Made by a program: the position numbers and the translations under genes
In this document: positions 36,990 to 46,101 of the stretch, one piece after another
Position numbering within the stretch: the first letter of the stretch is position 1
Layout of the letters: every line of letters begins with the position of its first letter
From: Rhodobacter viridis
Lineage (GTDB): Bacteria > Pseudomonadota > Alphaproteobacteria > Rhodobacterales > Rhodobacteraceae
Assembly (NCBI RefSeq): GCF_003217355.1
Contig: NZ_QJTK01000001.1
Span: 186,001 to 250,000 of the forward strand
Length of the DNA: 64,000 nucleotides
Reading direction: 5' to 3'
The notes under the pieces: model-generated
The model's database searches: none
Told to the model about the DNA's origin: nothing
The model's input: the letters and a program-made list of their open reading frames with translations, nothing else

Positions 36990-37098
36990 GCGCCCCTCCC
37001 AAAGTGCCTGAATTGAACGTCTGTTTAATTTCGAATCCTTGCACGAGTTTTGCAAGGGAACGGGGAGGGGCGCTGCCCCTCTTGGCCTGCGGCCAATT

Positions 37099-37130
37099 CA
37101 CCCCGAGGTATTTCGGGCAAGATGAAACGC
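37099..37130 (-). repeat. Dispersed intergenic repeat, copy 5
   Basis: On the minus strand it reads CGTTTCATCTTGCCCGAAAT followed by ACCTCGGGG. It abuts the next copy, in opposite orientation, with almost no spacer. Confidence 0.7.
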
Positions 37131-37131
37131 G

Positions 37132-37160
37132 ATGTTTCTTCTTGGCGCAAATACGCCTCT
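37132..37160 (+). repeat. Dispersed intergenic repeat, copy 6
   Basis: TTTCTTCTTGGCGCAAATAC is followed by GCCTCTGGCCC. It lies back to back with copy 5 in the spacer between mmsA and the acyl-CoA dehydrogenase gene. Confidence 0.75.
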
Positions 37161-37206
37161 GGCCCGAAGGGCAGGCCGCGCCGAAGCGCGGCCCGCTGTC
37201 GTTCGA

Positions 37207-38706
37207 TCAGTCGAGCGCCTTGAAGTTCAGCGCCACGCCGTCCTTGATCCCCGAGAACCAGCGCGCGGTGACCGTCTTCGTCTTGGTGTAGAAGCGGAAG
37301 GCATCCGGCCCGTATTGGTTCAGATCGCCAAAGGCCGATTTCTTCCAGCCGCCGAAGGTGTAGTAGGACAGCGGCACCGGGATCGGGAAGTTGATGCCGA
37401 CCATGCCGACATTGACGCGGCTGGCGAAATCGCGCGCGGTGTCGCCGTCGGCGGTGAAGATCGCCGTGCCGTTGCCGTAGTCGTTGTCGATCACCAGCTT
37501 CAGCGCGTCTTCATAGGTGTCCTTGCGCACGACGCTCAGCACCGGCCCGAAGATCTCCTGCTTGTAGATCTCCATCTCGGTCGTCACCTCGTCAAAGAGG
37601 GTCGGGCCGACGTAATAGCCGTTCTCGTAGCCCTGGATCTTCAGCCCGCGGCCGTCGACGACAAGTTTCGCGCCTTGCTCGACGCCCGAGCCGATCAGCC
37701 CTTCGATCCGGTCTTTCGCCTGTTTGGTGATGACCGGCCCGAAATCGACATCGGCGCCGCCGGTGTAGGGACCGACCTTCAGCTTTTCGATCTTCGGAAT
37801 GAGCCGCGAAACCAGCGCCTCGGCCGTGCCCTGGCCCACCGGCACCGCGACCGAGATCGCCATGCAGCGCTCGCCCGCCGCGCCGTAACCGGCGCCGACC
37901 AGCGCATCCGCCGCCTTGTCCATGTCGGCGTCGGGCATGATGATCATGTGGTTCTTGGCGCCGCCGAAGCACTGCGCGCGTTTGCCATTCGCACAGGCGC
38001 GGCCATAGATATATTGCGCGATCGGCGTCGAGCCGACGAAGCCCACGGCCTGAATGGTCTCGTTGTCAAGGATCGCATCGACCGCTTCCTTGTCGCCGTT
38101 CACCACCTGCAGCACGCCATCGGGCAGGCCCGCTTCCTTGGCGAGTTCCGCCAGACGCAGCGCGGTCGAGGGGCAGCGTTCCGAGGGTTTCAGCACCATC
38201 GCGTTCCCGGCCGAGAGCGCCGGGCCCATTTTCCACAGCGGGATCATCGCCGGGAAGTTGAAAGGCGTGATGCCGGCGACGACGCCGAGCGGCTGGCGCA
38301 TCGAATAGATGTCGATGCCCGGGCCCGCGCCATCGGTGTATTCGCCCTTCAGAAGCGCCGGGGCGCCCATGCAGACCTCGATCACCTCAAGGCCGCGTTG
38401 CACGTCGCCGCGGCCATCCGCCAGCACTTTGCCATGCTCGACCGAGACGAGTTCGGCCAGCTCGTCCATATGGGCGTTGATCAGATCGGCGAATTTCATC
38501 ATCACGCGCGCACGGCGCTGCGGGTTCGTCGCGGCCCAGCCCAGTTGCGCCTTTTCGGCCTCGGCGACGGCGGCGTCGAGTTCCGCCTTGGTCGCCAGCG
38601 CCACTTTCGCGCGCACTTCCCCGGTGGCCGGGTTCATCACATCGGTGAAACGGCCCGAGGTGCCCGCAACCATCTTGCCGTTGATCCAGTGTCCGATCTC
38701 TTTCAT
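37207..38706 (-). CDS. mmsA: Methylmalonate-semialdehyde dehydrogenase (acylating)
   Basis: This is a CoA-dependent aldehyde dehydrogenase converting methylmalonate semialdehyde to propionyl-CoA, the last step of valine degradation. It has 499 residues. The cofactor region PFNFPAMIPLWKMGPALSAG, the ENH-like FGGAKNHMIIMPDADMD segment and the catalytic cysteine in GERCMAIS are all present, a set specific to MmsA among aldehyde dehydrogenases. The start MKEIGHW has a GGGAGGACGAC site. It is the first gene of the cluster and faces a LysR regulator across 102 bases. Confidence 0.96.
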   Translation of the reverse strand: MKEIGHWINGKMVAGTSGRFTDVMNPATGEVRAKVALATKAELDAAVAEAEKAQLGWAATNPQRRARVMMKFADLINAHMDELAELVSVEHGKVLADGRGDVQRGLEVIEVCMGAPALLKGEYTDGAGPGIDIYSMRQPLGVVAGITPFNFPAMIPLWKMGPALSAGNAMVLKPSERCPSTALRLAELAKEAGLPDGVLQVVNGDKEAVDAILDNETIQAVGFVGSTPIAQYIYGRACANGKRAQCFGGAKNHMIIMPDADMDKAADALVGAGYGAAGERCMAISVAVPVGQGTAEALVSRLIPKIEKLKVGPYTGGADVDFGPVITKQAKDRIEGLIGSGVEQGAKLVVDGRGLKIQGYENGYYVGPTLFDEVTTEMEIYKQEIFGPVLSVVRKDTYEDALKLVIDNDYGNGTAIFTADGDTARDFASRVNVGMVGINFPIPVPLSYYTFGGWKKSAFGDLNQYGPDAFRFYTKTKTVTARWFSGIKDGVALNFKALD

Positions 38707-38772
38707 GTCGTCCTCCCTGACAGGTTTGCGGCATTTTACCCTTGCGAAAATGCCGTCAAAAGAGGAAGTCAG

Positions 38773-38798
38773 GCAAAAGCGTTTTGCAGTATTGCAAA
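38773..38798. promoter_or_regulatory. Candidate LysR operator between mmsA and its divergent regulator
   Basis: Two overlapping inverted repeats lie just before the LysR gene: GCAAAA-N3-TTTTGC (38773-38787) and TTTGCA-N4-TGCAAA (38783-38798). The second fits the T-N11-A pattern of LysR-type sites. They lie in the shared promoter region of mmsA and the regulator gene. Confidence 0.6.
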
Positions 38799-38808
38799 GG
38801 GTGCGACG

Positions 38809-39738
38809 ATGGACTGGGATGATCTGCGGGTGTTTCTGGCGGTGGCGCGGGCGGAAAGCCTGTCGGGCGCGGGCCGTCAGCTCAAATGCGATGCCGCCAC
38901 CGTCGGGCGGCGGGTGGCGCGGCTCGAAGAAGCCGTGGGCGCGAAGCTTTTTGCGAAATCCCCGCAGGGCTATGCGCTGACCGCCGAGGGCGCGCGGCTG
39001 ATGCCCCATGCCGAGGCGGCGGAAGCCGCCTTTGCGGGCGCGGCCGAGGAGCTTTCGGGCGGGGCCGGGCAGATCACCGGGCAGTTGCGCATCGGTGCGC
39101 CGGATGGCTGCGCAAATTACCTGCTGCCGCAGGTCTGCGCCGCGATCTGTGACGCGCATCCGGGGCTTGAGATTCAGATCGTCGCGCTGCCGCGGGTCTT
39201 CAACCTCTCGAAGCGCGAGGCGGATATGGCGATTGCGGTGTCGCCCCCCTCGGCCGGGCGGCTGACGGTGCAAAAACTGGTGGATTATCAACTGCATCTG
39301 GCCGCGCACGAGGCCTATCTGCGCCGCCATCCGCCGATCACCGAGCGGGCGCAGCTGAAGGGGCACCGGATCGTCGGCTATATTCCCGACATGATCTTTG
39401 ACAAGGAGCTCGACTATCTGGCGCAGACCGGGGCGGACAAGGTCGAGCTCGCCTCGAATTCGGTCTCAGTGCAGATGCAGATGCTGCGGGCAGGGGCGGG
39501 GCTGGGCATCGTGCATGATTTCGCGCTGCCCTTCACGCCCGGGGTCGTGCGGGTTCTGCCCGAGGATATCGCGCTTTCGCGGGCGTTCTGGCTCATTCGC
39601 CATGCCGATGACCGCCGCTCCGAGCGGCTCGACCGGCTGGCCGAGGCTTTGGGGCGCGGCATGCGGCGCGAGGTGGCGCGGCTCGAAGCCCTGGCCGTCG
39701 CGGGCGAGGGCGTCGGCTCGCCCACGCGCGCGCTGTGA
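38809..39738 (+). CDS. LysR family transcriptional regulator
   Basis: This is a 309-residue regulator with an N-terminal winged helix-turn-helix (WDDLRVFLAVARAESLSGAGRQL, then the recognition helix CDAATVGRRVARLEEAVGAKLF) and a C-terminal substrate-binding domain. It is divergent from mmsA, the usual position for the local activator or repressor, so control of the valine cluster is likely. This differs from the AraC-type MmsR known in Pseudomonas. The first 120 bases upstream hold its candidate operator. Confidence 0.92.
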   Translation: MDWDDLRVFLAVARAESLSGAGRQLKCDAATVGRRVARLEEAVGAKLFAKSPQGYALTAEGARLMPHAEAAEAAFAGAAEELSGGAGQITGQLRIGAPDGCANYLLPQVCAAICDAHPGLEIQIVALPRVFNLSKREADMAIAVSPPSAGRLTVQKLVDYQLHLAAHEAYLRRHPPITERAQLKGHRIVGYIPDMIFDKELDYLAQTGADKVELASNSVSVQMQMLRAGAGLGIVHDFALPFTPGVVRVLPEDIALSRAFWLIRHADDRRSERLDRLAEALGRGMRREVARLEALAVAGEGVGSPTRAL

Positions 39739-39829
39739 CGCTGCGGCGCGGCAGGGGGTGCTTGCAAATCCCGCGCTGATGCTGTTGCTTGCGCTCACCT
39801 TTCGGTGAACGCGGTCTGAGGAGGACTGG

Positions 39830-40324
39830 ATGCGGATCGGCCTTTACCCCGGAACCTTCGACCCGGTGACGCTTGGGCATATCGATATCATCGAGCGCGC
39901 TTTGGCGCTGGTGGATCGGCTGGTGATCGGGGTGGCGATCAACCGCGACAAGGGGCCGCTGTTTTCGCTCGAAGAGCGGGTGGAAATGTTGCAGGCCGAA
40001 TGCGCGCCGATCACCGCGCGGCGCGGCGGCGAGATCATCGTGCATCCGTTCGAGAACCTGCTGATCGACTGTGCCCGCGATGTCGGCGCCGGGGTGATCG
40101 TGCGCGGGCTGCGGGCGGTCGCGGATTTCGAATATGAATTCCAGATGGTGGGGATGAACCGCGCGCTGGATGCCAGCGTCGAGACGGTGTTCCTGATGGC
40201 CGATGCGCGGCGGCAGGCGATCGCCTCGAAGCTGGTCAAGGAAATCGCCCGGCTCGGCGGTGACGTGTCGAAATTCGTCACGCCGATGGTGGCCGAGCGG
40301 CTCTCGTCGCGTCTGCACCGCTAG
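39830..40324 (+). CDS. coaD: Phosphopantetheine adenylyltransferase
   Basis: This enzyme adenylates 4'-phosphopantetheine to dephospho-CoA, the penultimate step of coenzyme A synthesis. It has 164 residues. The nucleotidyltransferase motif GTFDPVTLGHIDII is at the start and RGLRAVADFEYEFQM in the middle; both are diagnostic. The ATG follows GAGGAGGACTGG. The next gene begins nine bases after its stop. Confidence 0.96.
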   Translation: MRIGLYPGTFDPVTLGHIDIIERALALVDRLVIGVAINRDKGPLFSLEERVEMLQAECAPITARRGGEIIVHPFENLLIDCARDVGAGVIVRGLRAVADFEYEFQMVGMNRALDASVETVFLMADARRQAIASKLVKEIARLGGDVSKFVTPMVAERLSSRLHR

Positions 40325-40332
40325 GCGGCCCG

Positions 40333-40839
40333 GTGTCGGGCGCGCGCGGATTTCATCAGATCTCCGGCCGCTTCTATCGCATCGTTCCGGCGGCTCATGT
40401 CGAAACCGCCCTCGATCCCGCCCCAAGCCGCGAGGGGCGGTTTCACCATGACTTCCAGCCGACGCTTTATGTCTCGTCACGGCGCGACTGGGCGGAGCAT
40501 GCGGTGCGGGTCTATGTCGGCCCCGACGATCCGCCCCGGGTGATCTGCGAGCTGATCCTCGAACCGACCGCGGTGCTGGATCTGCGCGACGCCCGCCAAT
40601 GCGCGGACTGGGGCCTTGATCCGCGGCTTGCGGCGGTGCCTTGGCTGCCCGAGCGCGCACTGGGCCTTGCGGCGTCAAGCTGGCAGGTGGCCGATGCGGC
40701 CCGCGCAAGTGGCGCGGCGGGGATGATCTACACCGCCCGCACTGCGCCCGAACGCTGGCATCTGGTGCTGTTCCATTGGACTGCGTGCGGGATCCGGGCG
40801 CGGCTGACGGGGCGGCGCTGGCCTGTCGATTTCGGCTGA
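40333..40839 (+). CDS. RES domain protein
   Basis: This 168-residue protein matches the RES domain. The conserved arginine is in GRFYRIV, the glutamate region in LYVSSRRDWAEHAVRVY, and the serine in LAASSWQVADAARASG. RES proteins act as NAD+-degrading toxins in Xre-RES toxin-antitoxin pairs, but no Xre-like antitoxin gene is next to it. The start is GTG, nine bases after coaD, so it rides on the coaD transcript. A non-toxin role is possible for solitary copies. Confidence 0.75.
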   Translation: MSGARGFHQISGRFYRIVPAAHVETALDPAPSREGRFHHDFQPTLYVSSRRDWAEHAVRVYVGPDDPPRVICELILEPTAVLDLRDARQCADWGLDPRLAAVPWLPERALGLAASSWQVADAARASGAAGMIYTARTAPERWHLVLFHWTACGIRARLTGRRWPVDFG

Positions 40840-40885
40840 GGCGATCAGCTTCACCGCGGGCCTCGGCGAGGCTCCTTTGGGCTGT

Positions 40886-40936
40886 GCTTTTATCTTGCCT
40901 TAAATATCTCGGGGGTCCGGGGGCAGAGCCCCCGGC
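40886..40936 (+). repeat. Dispersed intergenic repeat, copy 7
   Basis: TTTTATCTTGCCTTAAATAT is followed by CTCGGGGGTCCGGGGGC-AGA-GCCCCCGG, an 8-pair hairpin. It lies between the convergent RES and purF genes. Confidence 0.8.
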
Positions 40937-40958
40937 TTGCCCGAGGCGAAAGACGTTC

Positions 40959-42425
40959 TCAGCCCTTCATCTTGAAGCCCTTGCCGATCTGATCGGAGGG
41001 TTTCACCGGATAATCGCCCGAGAAACAGGCGTCGCAATATTGCGGGCAGGCGTTGTCACGCCCGGCCTCGGCGCCTGCGGCCCGGTAAAGACCGTCGAGC
41101 GAAATGAATTCAAGGCTGTTCACCCCGATCCAGTCGCGCATCTCCGCGACCGACATCCGCGCCGCCAGCAGTTTGTTGCGGTCGGGCGTGTCGACGCCAT
41201 AGAAGCAGGGCCAGGCGGTCGGCGGCGAGGCGATGCGGAAATGCACCTCGGCCGCGCCGGCCTCAAGGATCATGTCCTTGATCTTGCGGCTCGTCGTGCC
41301 GCGCACGACCGAGTCGTCCACCAGCACCACGCGCTTGCCCTTGATCAGGCATTTGTTGACGTTCAGCTTCAGACGCACGCCCATGTTGCGGATGTGCTCG
41401 GTCGGTTCGATGAAGGTGCGGCCCATGTATTGGTTGCGGGTGATGCCAAGCGCAAACGGGATCCCCGATTCCTGACTGTAGCCGATCGCCGCGGGCGTGC
41501 CGCTGTCGGGCACCGGGCAGACCAGATCCGCCTCGACCGGGGCCTCGCGGGCCAGTTCCACACCGATCTGACGGCGGGTTTCATAGACCGAGCGGCCGCC
41601 GATGATGCTGTCGGGACGCGAGAAATACACATGTTCGAAGATGCAGAACCGCGACTGCGCCGGATAGAACGGCCGCGTGCTTTCGATCTGGCCTTCGTGG
41701 ATGATCACCATCTCGCCCGGCTCGATTTCACGCACCAGTTCCGCGCCGATGATGTCGAGCGCACAGGTCTCGGAGGCGAGCACATAGCCGCTCTCGCCCA
41801 GACGGCCGAGCACGAGCGGGCGCACGCCGAGCGGATCGCGCACGCCGATCAGTTTCGTGCGCGTCATCGCGATCACCGAGAAGGCGCCCTCGACGCGGCG
41901 CAAAGCATCGGCGATGCGGTCGGCATGGTTCGTCTGGATCGAGCGCGCCATCAGGTGGATGATGCATTCGCTGTCCGAACCCGACTGGAAGATCGCGCCG
42001 CGGTCGATCAGCTCGCGGCGCAAAGCATCGGCATTCGTCAGGTTGCCGTTATGGGCGATCGCACAGCCGCCCATCGAAAACTCGCCGAAGAAGGGCTGGA
42101 TGTCGCGGATCACCGCGGCTTTCGAGCCCGCCGTCGAATAGCGCACATGGCCGATGGCCAGGGGCCCCGGCAGCGTTTCCATCAGCGAGGCCTTGGTGAA
42201 ATTGTCGCGCACATAGCCGAAGCGATGCGCCGAGTTGAAGCCCTTGGCGGGATCATGGGCGACGATGCCGCCCGCTTCCTGACCGCGGTGCTGCAGCGCA
42301 TGCAGGCCAAGCGCCACGAAGTTCGCTGCATCGGCCACGCCGATCACGCCAAAGACGCCGCATTCCTCCTTCAGCTTGTCGTCGTCGAACGGATGCGACA
42401 GGAAGGTCTTTTCGGCAGCGGTCAT
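40959..42425 (-). CDS. purF: Amidophosphoribosyltransferase
   Basis: This enzyme commits PRPP to purine synthesis, using glutamine to form phosphoribosylamine. It has 488 residues. A short propeptide precedes the N-terminal nucleophile C22 in EECGVFGV, with the glutaminase region HALQHRGQEAGG after it. The PRPP-binding motif is VVLVDDSVVRGTTSRKI. Cysteines in CPQYCDACF near the end suggest the iron-sulfur form of the enzyme. The start MTAAEKTF is placed by the need for the propeptide. It lies downstream of cvpA. Confidence 0.96.
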   Translation of the reverse strand: MTAAEKTFLSHPFDDDKLKEECGVFGVIGVADAANFVALGLHALQHRGQEAGGIVAHDPAKGFNSAHRFGYVRDNFTKASLMETLPGPLAIGHVRYSTAGSKAAVIRDIQPFFGEFSMGGCAIAHNGNLTNADALRRELIDRGAIFQSGSDSECIIHLMARSIQTNHADRIADALRRVEGAFSVIAMTRTKLIGVRDPLGVRPLVLGRLGESGYVLASETCALDIIGAELVREIEPGEMVIIHEGQIESTRPFYPAQSRFCIFEHVYFSRPDSIIGGRSVYETRRQIGVELAREAPVEADLVCPVPDSGTPAAIGYSQESGIPFALGITRNQYMGRTFIEPTEHIRNMGVRLKLNVNKCLIKGKRVVLVDDSVVRGTTSRKIKDMILEAGAAEVHFRIASPPTAWPCFYGVDTPDRNKLLAARMSVAEMRDWIGVNSLEFISLDGLYRAAGAEAGRDNACPQYCDACFSGDYPVKPSDQIGKGFKMKG

Positions 42426-42539
42426 GGGAAGGCTCCAGAGGGTCGGGGGCTTGGCGCGGCTTTAACGCGAAACGGGGGGGCTGTTAAGCCCTCCCGCTCG
42501 GATTTCCTTACAAAGCTGTCACGATTTCGCGCGGGAGCC

Positions 42540-43142
42540 TCAGTTCGAGGCGGGCGGGGTCACGGCACCTGGCAGAACCGTGTCGGTCGCGGGAGCGCAT
42601 TTCGCCACCAGCGCCTCGTAGCGGCCGACGATCCAGCCCGGCGCATCGTCGGGCATGGTGTCGTCCATCTGCCCGCTCAGCTTCGAAAACACCTTTGCCG
42701 AGCGCGAGTTGTCGACGATCGGCATCGCCTGCGCGGCAACGAGCTTGTCATAGACGATGAAGGCCACCGCGACGAGGATCACGCCCCGCGCGACGCCAAA
42801 GAGAAAGCCCAGCCCCTGATCAAGCCCGCCCAGAGCCGACCGCTGCACCAGCGTCGCAAAGAGCGGCGTCAGGATCGAGAACAGCACGAGCGACAGCGCG
42901 AAGACCGCGGCGAAGCCGCCGATCGTCGCCAATTCGCAGCTGTCGGCCAGAAACTTGTTCAGCACCGGCAATTGCGCGATCAGCGGCTTTGCGGCATCGG
43001 CGAAGGTGTAGGCCATCACCGCAGCGGCGATCCAGCCCATGATGGCAAGACCTTCGCGGACAAAACCGCGGCTGTAGGCGAGGATCGCCGACAGGATGAT
43101 GGTGACCGCCACGATGGCGTCGACAATGGTGAACCCTTCCAT
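42540..43142 (-). CDS. cvpA: CvpA family membrane protein
   Basis: This is a 200-residue protein with about four membrane helices and the family N-terminus TIVDAIVAVTIILSAILAYSRGFVRE. CvpA proteins are often encoded next to purF, as here, and are linked to colicin V production and to envelope stress in other bacteria, without a known biochemical activity. It lies between radA and purF on the same strand. Confidence 0.92.
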   Translation of the reverse strand: MEGFTIVDAIVAVTIILSAILAYSRGFVREGLAIMGWIAAAVMAYTFADAAKPLIAQLPVLNKFLADSCELATIGGFAAVFALSLVLFSILTPLFATLVQRSALGGLDQGLGFLFGVARGVILVAVAFIVYDKLVAAQAMPIVDNSRSAKVFSKLSGQMDDTMPDDAPGWIVGRYEALVAKCAPATDTVLPGAVTPPASN

Positions 43143-43163
43143 GGTCCCGAACCCCCTGCGACG

Positions 43164-44531
43164 CTAGCCTGCGCCGAACATGTCCCCAACGAATGTCACG
43201 AGGTCGGGCAGCTTGCGCAGCACCATCCCCGCCCCGCCTTCAAGCTTGGTACCCACCGGCAGGATCGCCTGTGAGAAACCAAGTTTCTCGGCCTCTTTCA
43301 ACCTGTTTTCCGCCTGTCCCACCGGGCGCAGCGCCGCAGAGAGCGAGATTTCCCCGAAAATCACCAGATCGGCCGGAAGCGCCACATCCTCGCGCGCGCT
43401 CAGAAGCGCGGCGGCGAGCGCCAGATCGGCGGCGGGTTCGAGCACCTTCAACCCGCCCGCGACGTTCAGGAAGACATCAAGCCCGGCAAAGGGAATGCCG
43501 CAGCGGCTTTCCAGAACGGCCAGAATGGTCGAGACGCGGCCCGAATCGAGGCCCACGACGGTACGCCGGGGGCTCGCGAGCGAGGAGGGCGCGACCAGCG
43601 CTTGAATTTCCGTCAAGACCGGGCGCGTGCCCTCGATGCCTGCGAACACCGCCGAGCCGGGCGCGGGCTGGCCGCGTTCACTGAGAAACAGCGCCGAGGG
43701 GTTGGCGACTTCGGCCAAGCCCCCGCCGGTCATCTCGAAAACGCCGATTTCGCTGGCCGGGCCGAAGCGGTTCTTCACCGCGCGCAGGATGCGGAACTGA
43801 TGGCCGCGCTCGCCCTCGAAATAAAGCACGGTATCGACCATGTGCTCGACCACGCGCGGCCCGGCGATCTGGCCTTCCTTGGTGACATGGCCGACAAGGA
43901 TCACCGAGACGCCGCGGGATTTCGCGAAAGTCACCAGCTCATGCGCGGCGGCGCGGACCTGAGAGACCGAGCCCGGCGCGGCTTCGACCATGTCGGCCCA
44001 CATCGTCTGAATGGAATCGATCACGACGAGATCGGGCCGCTCGGCCTCCAGCGTCGTCAGGATGTCGCGCAGGTTGGTTTCGGCGCCAAGGCTCACCGGC
44101 GCATCGGCGAGACCGAGCCGCATCGCCCGCATCCGCACCTGCGCCGAGGCTTCTTCGCCCGAGATATAAAGGCATTTCAGGCCTTTGCGGGCGAAGGCGG
44201 CAACGGCCTGCAAGAGCAGCGTCGATTTCCCGATGCCCGGATCGCCGCCGACAAGGATCGCCGAGGCGGGCACAAGGCCGCCCCCCAGCACCCGGTCGAA
44301 TTCCGCCATGCCGCAAAGTGTGCGCGGCGGCGGCGCCTCTTCATGGGCGAGCGTCGTCAGATCGATGCGCCGCCCCTTCGCCCCGCCCAAGCTTTTGCCC
44401 GCCGGGCCGGCCGACAGCGGGGCTTCCTCGACGATCGAGTTCCACGCGCCGCAGGCGTCGCAGCGCCCCGACCATTTGCGATGGACGGCACCACAGTCGG
44501 TGCAGGTGAATTGTGCGGATGCCTTGGCCAT
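43164..44531 (-). CDS. radA: DNA repair protein RadA
   Basis: This is a RecA-like ATPase/helicase that processes recombination intermediates. It has 455 residues in the standard order: a zinc finger at the N-terminus (CTDCGAVHRKWSGRCDACG), Walker A GGDPGIGKSTLLLQ, the RadA-specific VKNRFGPASEIGVFEM motif, and a Lon-protease-like C-terminal domain (VGLDSGRVSTILAVLE). It is 21 bases upstream of cvpA and probably in the same transcript. Confidence 0.96.
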   Translation of the reverse strand: MAKASAQFTCTDCGAVHRKWSGRCDACGAWNSIVEEAPLSAGPAGKSLGGAKGRRIDLTTLAHEEAPPPRTLCGMAEFDRVLGGGLVPASAILVGGDPGIGKSTLLLQAVAAFARKGLKCLYISGEEASAQVRMRAMRLGLADAPVSLGAETNLRDILTTLEAERPDLVVIDSIQTMWADMVEAAPGSVSQVRAAAHELVTFAKSRGVSVILVGHVTKEGQIAGPRVVEHMVDTVLYFEGERGHQFRILRAVKNRFGPASEIGVFEMTGGGLAEVANPSALFLSERGQPAPGSAVFAGIEGTRPVLTEIQALVAPSSLASPRRTVVGLDSGRVSTILAVLESRCGIPFAGLDVFLNVAGGLKVLEPAADLALAAALLSAREDVALPADLVIFGEISLSAALRPVGQAENRLKEAEKLGFSQAILPVGTKLEGGAGMVLRKLPDLVTFVGDMFGAG

Positions 44532-44581
44532 GCGCCCTTGTGGCAGAGGCCCGCGCGGGCGGCAAGCGCCGCCTGCAGGCG

Positions 44582-45325
44582 TCAGCGGATCGCGGCGATC
44601 GGGCCCTCGGCGCGGCCGTGAATGAATTGCGTCACGTAAGGGTCTGACGTTTCATCCATTTCTGCAATCGAGCCATGCCAGCGAATGAGCCCGTCATGCA
44701 GCATCGCCACCCGGTCGGCGATTGCCCGGACCGAGGACATGTCATGCGTGATGGTGATCGCGGTCGCGCCCATCTCGCGCACGACCGAGTTGATCAGATC
44801 GTTGATGACGCCGGACATGATCGGATCAAGGCCGGTCGTCGGCTCGTCAAAAAAGATCACCGTCGGATCGGTGGCGATGGCACGCGCAAGGCCGACGCGT
44901 TTTTGCATCCCGCCCGAGAGCTCGGCCGGGAACAGATCTGCGACCTCCGGGCCAAGGCCGACGCGGGCGAGTTTCTCGACCGCCACGGCACGGGCCTCGG
45001 CCTTCGCGCGTTTCTGCGGACCGCGCAGCAGCCGGAAGGCGACGTTTTGCCAGACGGTCAGGCTGTCAAACAGCGCGGCACCCTGAAACAGCATGCCAAA
45101 GCGCGACAGGAACTCCTCGCGCGCTTCGATCACGGGGGCGCCGTTGACCCGGATTGTGCCCGCATCCGGCGCCACAAGGCCAAGGATGCATTTCAGCAGC
45201 ACCGACTTCCCGGTGCCCGAGCCGCCGATGACGACAAGGCTTTCACCACGCTCGACCCGCAGCGAGACGCCGCGCAGCACCGTCTTCGACCCGAAGGATT
45301 TGTGGAGGTTTTCGATCTCGATCAT
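44582..45325 (-). CDS. mlaF: ABC transporter ATP-binding protein, MlaF type
   Basis: This is the ATPase of an MCE-type phospholipid transport system that keeps outer-membrane lipid asymmetry. It has 247 residues. Walker A is GGSGTGKSVLLK, the signature LSGGMQKRVGLARA, Walker B VIFFDEPTTGLDP, and the H-loop ITHDM. It overlaps the permease gene by four bases. The mlaD (MCE) and mlaC partners are not in this window after it; the next gene is radA. Confidence 0.92.
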   Translation of the reverse strand: MIEIENLHKSFGSKTVLRGVSLRVERGESLVVIGGSGTGKSVLLKCILGLVAPDAGTIRVNGAPVIEAREEFLSRFGMLFQGAALFDSLTVWQNVAFRLLRGPQKRAKAEARAVAVEKLARVGLGPEVADLFPAELSGGMQKRVGLARAIATDPTVIFFDEPTTGLDPIMSGVINDLINSVVREMGATAITITHDMSSVRAIADRVAMLHDGLIRWHGSIAEMDETSDPYVTQFIHGRAEGPIAAIR

Positions 45326-46101
45326 TTGGAGAAGAACACCTCGGTCAGCAGGTAGTTGGAGGCGAGGATCAGCACCGAAGCCGCGACGACCGCGGATTTG
45401 GTGGCCCGGCCCACGCCCTGCGCGCCGCGGCCCGAATTCATGCCGTAATAGCAGCCCATCAGCGCGACCAGAAAGCCGAAGGCCGCGCCTTTGACGAGGC
45501 CCGAGCCGACATCCCAGCCCTCGAGATATTCCCAGGTGTTGCGGATGTAGCTGGCCGAGTTGAAGCCCAGCCGTTCGGTCCCAATGAGCCAGCCGCCCAT
45601 GACGCCGATCACATCGCCCACGGCGACGAGCAGCGGCACCGAGAGCGTCGCCGCCAGAACGCGAGGAACAGCAAGATATTTCAACGGGTTGGTGGACAGC
45701 GTCACGAGCGCGTCGATCTGCTCGGTCACCTTCATCGTGCCGATCTCGGCGGCGATGGAACTGGCCACCCGCGCGGCAACCATCAGGCCGCCCAGCACCG
45801 GGCCAAGCTCACGCACCATCCCGATTGCGACGATCGAGGGCACGACGCTTTCGGCCGAAAACCGCGCCCCGCCCGCGTAGATCTGCAGCGCCAGCGCCGC
45901 GCCGGTGAAGAGCGCGGTCATGCCGACGACCGGCAGCGACAGCCAGCCGATCTGCAGCATCGCCTGCAGGAATTCGCGGCTGTAAAACGGCGGGCGCGCC
46001 AGATGGCTCAGCACCGCGCCGGTGAAAAGCGCAACCCGGCCCGCGCCCGCAAGCGCCGAAAGAACGGTGCGGCCAAGCGCGGCCAGAGCAGACAGGATCA
46101 C
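45322..46101 (-). CDS. mlaE: ABC transporter permease, MlaE type
   Basis: This is a 259-residue membrane protein with about five to six helices and the MlaE family stretches [34 protein letters not shown] and [20 protein letters not shown]. It is the permease partner of the adjacent ATPase in phospholipid transport. Its start overlaps the stop of the alanine racemase gene by four bases and its stop overlaps the ATPase start, so alr-mlaE-mlaF form a tight operon. Confidence 0.93.
   Translation of the reverse strand: MILSALAALGRTVLSALAGAGRVALFTGAVLSHLARPPFYSREFLQAMLQIGWLSLPVVGMTALFTGAALALQIYAGGARFSAESVVPSIVAIGMVRELGPVLGGLMVAARVASSIAAEIGTMKVTEQIDALVTLSTNPLKYLAVPRVLAATLSVPLLVAVGDVIGVMGGWLIGTERLGFNSASYIRNTWEYLEGWDVGSGLVKGAAFGFLVALMGCYYGMNSGRGAQGVGRATKSAVVAASVLILASNYLLTEVFFSK

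Noticed and set aside
40333-40839. Complete toxin-antitoxin module at the RES gene
   Set aside because: The neighbours are coaD and purF. No Xre-like helix-turn-helix gene is present on either side.
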